From positions 141,141 through 205,140 of the forward strand of contig NZ_QTVN01000010.1 of NCBI RefSeq assembly GCF_003460605.1: a stretch of DNA of 64,000 nucleotides, written 5' to 3'. This DNA is from Ruminococcus sp. AF31-8BH. GTDB taxonomy: Bacteria; Bacillota; Clostridia; Lachnospirales; Lachnospiraceae. The position numbers and the translations under genes were made by a program. Below the pieces are notes generated by a model. The model did not search any database and was not told the DNA's origin. It saw nothing but the letters and a program-made list of their open reading frames with translations. Of this stretch, positions 62,319 to 64,000 are shown one piece after another (position 1 is the first letter of the stretch; the number at the start of each line of letters is the position of its first letter).

Positions 62319-62594
62319 CTATAGTTTCATATACAATAAAGGATAGGGATTTCCTTCCTCATCTAAATCGGTTCTTTTGTATGCGGAAAAGCCCATATAT
62401 TCATAGAATCCAACTGCCTGGGGATTCTGCTCGTTGACGGTAACTTCCTGGATATCATAGATCCGGATGCCGTATTCCAGAAGCTGTCTGCCAAGGCCCT
62501 TGCCCCTTTCTGAGGGAGCCAGGAACAGCATTTCCAGACGGTGATTTTCAGTTCCCATAAAGCCCACTGCTCTGCCGGATTCATTCTCAGCAAG
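62319..62594 (-). pseudogene. GNAT acetyltransferase, 3' part, cut by an insertion element
   Basis: ENESGRAVGFMGTENHRLEM, FLAPSERGKGLGRQLLEYGI (acetyl-CoA loop) and NPQAVGFYEYMGFSAYKRTD are a normal C-terminal GNAT half. Going upstream, the frame hits a stop exactly where the IS200/IS605-like sequence begins (about 62594/62595). The 5' half presumably lies on the far side of the nested elements, outside the window. Confidence 0.75.
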
Positions 62595-63071
62595 TTAGCA
62601 ACCACCAGTTCAACTGGTGGTTTATCCTTGGCCCTCCAAAGGGCCATTGTTACTGCTCGCCCCAAAGGGCGGTATCGCAAGCACTTTTACTGGCCCGCTA
62701 TAAAGCGGTACTACTGGAATCTTCTCTTCTCGATTCCTCTGCTTGCTCATTTATATATTTCTGAACTGCTGCATCTGTTATATTGCCGATTGTTTCAACA
62801 TAATATCCTCTAGCCCAAAAGGCTTTATCCCATTTACTTTGCAGTTCTGGATGTCTGTCGTAAAGCATCAATGTGCTTTTCCCTTTCAGATATCCCATAA
62901 AGTCTGATACACTAAATTTCGGTGGAATTGCTACGCTTAAATGCACATGATCGATACATACGGCTCCCGCAATTATTTCTACATTTTTATATTTGCATAG
63001 AGTTGATATTATTTCTCTCACATCTTCTCGTACCTTTCCATACAATACTTTCTTCCTATATTTAGGAATGA
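62595..63071 (-). mobile_element. IS200/IS605-like element, one end and 3' part of tnpA
   Basis: The end next to the GNAT fragment has stacked hairpins: ACCACCAGT-TCA-ACTGGTGGT (62601-62621), GGCCCT-CCAA-AGGGCC (62630-62645), CGCCC-CAA-AGGGCG, and CCGCT..AGCGG, as expected for IS200/IS605 ends recognised as single-strand hairpins. The transposase part follows. The rest of the element is separated by the group II intron. Confidence 0.75.
62698..63071 (-). pseudogene. IS200/IS605 TnpA (Y1 transposase), N-terminus missing
   Basis: The frame runs from the intron boundary: FIPKYRKKVLYGKVREDV, the metal motif CIDHVHLSVAIP (HxH), GYLKGKSTLML, FWARGYYVETIGNITD with the catalytic tyrosine, and YINEQAEESRRED. 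About 20-25 N-terminal residues are absent and must lie beyond the group II intron. If the intron still splices and the rest exists outside the window, the gene could be intact at RNA level. Confidence 0.75.
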
Positions 63072-63115
63072 ATAGTCGGGTAAGAGACGGACATTACTGT
63101 CCGTCCCTCCCCTAA

Positions 63116-63149
63116 GAACGGAACGTGCGACTTTCACCGCATTCCGCTC
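63116..63149 (-). ncRNA. Group II intron domain V
   Basis: 34 nt beginning GAGCGGAATGC and ending ACGTTCCGTTC, with a GAAA tetraloop-type centre and the AAAGTCGC bulge region: the catalytic core hairpin of group II introns. Confidence 0.85.
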
Positions 63150-63155
63150 ACGCAT

Positions 63156-63949
63156 CTATGACACATAGTATTCACTACGTGCGGCTGTACTCTTCTGATA
63201 TGCTAATTTTCGCTTCATTTCATGCTCCTTTTTCCGCTTTATGAAGTAATCGCTGTTCAAAAAAGGATTTTTATTCAAATCCAGTGATTTTACCCTTACT
63301 ATCGGCACATCATTTGATAGAGAACAATCGTGTCTGTTCTGAATGACCATTGTCTTCCACATTTTGGATGCCAATACCTGTTCTTCACCCATTTATTACA
63401 TTTCTGCGGATGTCTTCGTTTGGCCCATTTCCATAGCATCTCCCAGAGTCTATGGTCTATGAGAGCGAATGTGCTTTTTGCGCAGACGCAATGGTGGTAT
63501 TCTGCCCATCCTTTTGTTATCTGATTTAGTTTTACAATCAAAAGCTCTTGTTTTGACTCACGATAATACCTCACTGTCTGGCTAAGCTTTTTCGTGATTT
63601 TCTTCTTAGATTTAGTCGACGGTTGAATCAGAAGTTTGCCTTTGAATTTCCTGAAATTCCATCCCAGAAAGTCGAAGCCGTCATTTATATTTGTAGTAGC
63701 CGTTTTTTCTTCTGATAGTTTCAACCCCCGCTTTTTCATGAACTCTTCAACCACTCGTTTAACATCTTCAAGAACTTCCTTGCAGTCTGCTGTTATAATG
63801 AAATCATCAGCGTAGCGGCATAGGTGTACTTTATGCTTGTTGTAATTCGGGTGATAGTGCCCTGTACTGCTCGTACTGTATCTTTCAAGTAATAGTCTTT
63901 CAAGTCCGTCCAATGTCATATTTGCATAGGTCGGACTGATCAGCCCTCC
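63156..63949 (-). pseudogene. Group II intron reverse transcriptase/maturase, 5'-truncated and frameshifted
   Basis: GGLISPTYANMTLDGLE is the RT segment before the catalytic YADDFI; LSEEKT, FDFLGW and the maturase region WAEYHHCVCAK follow. Directly before GGLISP stands a stop codon, so RT motifs 1-4 are gone. Near 63351 the frame shifts by one base (CGRQW in one frame, VIQNRHDCSL in the next) before the C-terminal PIVRVKSLDLNKNPF. The protein cannot be functional as it stands. Confidence 0.8.
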
Positions 63950-63983
63950 TTATGACGAGATAAACGTTATGACGAGTTAACGC
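63950..63983. repeat. Two adjacent 17-bp direct repeats at the window edge
   Basis: TTATGACGAGATAAACG (63950-63966) and TTATGACGAGTTAACGC (63967-63983). The array starts exactly where the intron sequence is cut, so it may belong to another element or to the recombination event that truncated the intron. More units may follow outside the window. Confidence 0.55.
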
Positions 63984-64000
63984 TGATTATCTGCGTAAAT

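Larger units (their letters stand above)
63072..63949 (-). mobile_element. Group II intron, 3' portion, inserted in tnpA
   Basis: From the 3' end: boundary near 63072 (CCGACTAT), domain VI hairpin (GGACGGACA-GTAA-TGTCCGTC, ~63083-63107), the canonical 34-nt domain V (63116-63149) and a damaged reverse-transcriptase frame. The 5' ribozyme domains and the N-terminal half of the protein are missing on the right, where the sequence changes abruptly at about 63950. Confidence 0.8.

Overview
The window looks like a chromosomal segment from a Firmicute of the class Clostridia, most likely a gut Lachnospiraceae. This is inferred from gene order and protein type (dgt-dnaG-rpoD-trmK-nif3; pyrH-frr-uppS-cdsA-dxr-rseP; a parE-parC pair; SpoIID-like, PdaA-like and YesN-type proteins) and from AGGAGG-type ribosome binding sites. 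It was not checked by any search. Most genes lie on the minus strand.

Layout. 1-4.2 kb: topoisomerase IV genes parC (cut by the window edge) and parE, with a LexA-like box at the promoter. 4.4-4.8 kb: three tandem tRNA-Glu(CTC) genes. 5-12.7 kb: ppk1, ppx, a DUF815 ATPase, pheA, folC. 12.9-14.8 kb: a small membrane protein and pyrBI on the plus strand. 14.8-15.2 kb: RNase P RNA. 15.3-22.9 kb: a TGS/uridine-kinase-like nucleoside kinase and the dgt-dnaG-rpoD-trmK-nif3 macromolecular-synthesis cluster, in which a 344-bp MITE-like element sits between dgt and dnaG. 23.0-23.5 kb: three tandem tRNA-Leu(AAG) genes. 23.8-31.7 kb: accessory genes (a RelA/SpoT-like fusion protein, a heptad-repeat protein, a secreted ComEC-like metallo-hydrolase, a SpoIID-like protein, a GH172 protein, a nitronate monooxygenase-like enzyme). 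31.9-37.4 kb: isoprenoid, envelope and translation genes rseP, dxr, cdsA, uppS, frr, pyrH.

37.4-46.3 kb: a lipoprotein and a carbohydrate locus with a YesN-type regulator, two sugar ABC permeases, a sensor-kinase/solute-binding-protein chimera, phosphoglucomutase and a GH94 phosphorylase. The intended pathway appears to be import of a beta-glucan oligosaccharide, phosphorolysis to glucose-1-phosphate, and conversion to glucose-6-phosphate. Two of the six genes carry what look like large in-frame deletions: the sensor has lost its kinase and is joined to an N-terminally truncated binding protein, and the phosphorylase lacks about 150 residues of its catalytic domain.

46.4-55.9 kb: thioesterase, smpB, rnr, secG, eno, an ACT protein, a M24 peptidase, a promoter-driven non-coding region with repeated CCACC motifs, a PdaA-like deacetylase and DegV. 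56.1-61.2 kb: a LuxR-type two-component system divergent from an ABC-2 exporter, with a perfect palindrome between them. 61.2-64 kb: decayed DNA containing a frameshifted hydrolase, MATE and GNAT fragments, and an IS200/IS605-type element interrupted by a degraded group II intron.

The most unusual non-coding signal is a set of structured intergenic repeats. Three copies of a ~190-nt multi-stem element (21.6, 23.5 and 49.9 kb) show compensatory base changes in several stems. Smaller hairpins elsewhere (12.7, 17.0, 36.6 and 47.45 kb) look like single modules of the same architecture.
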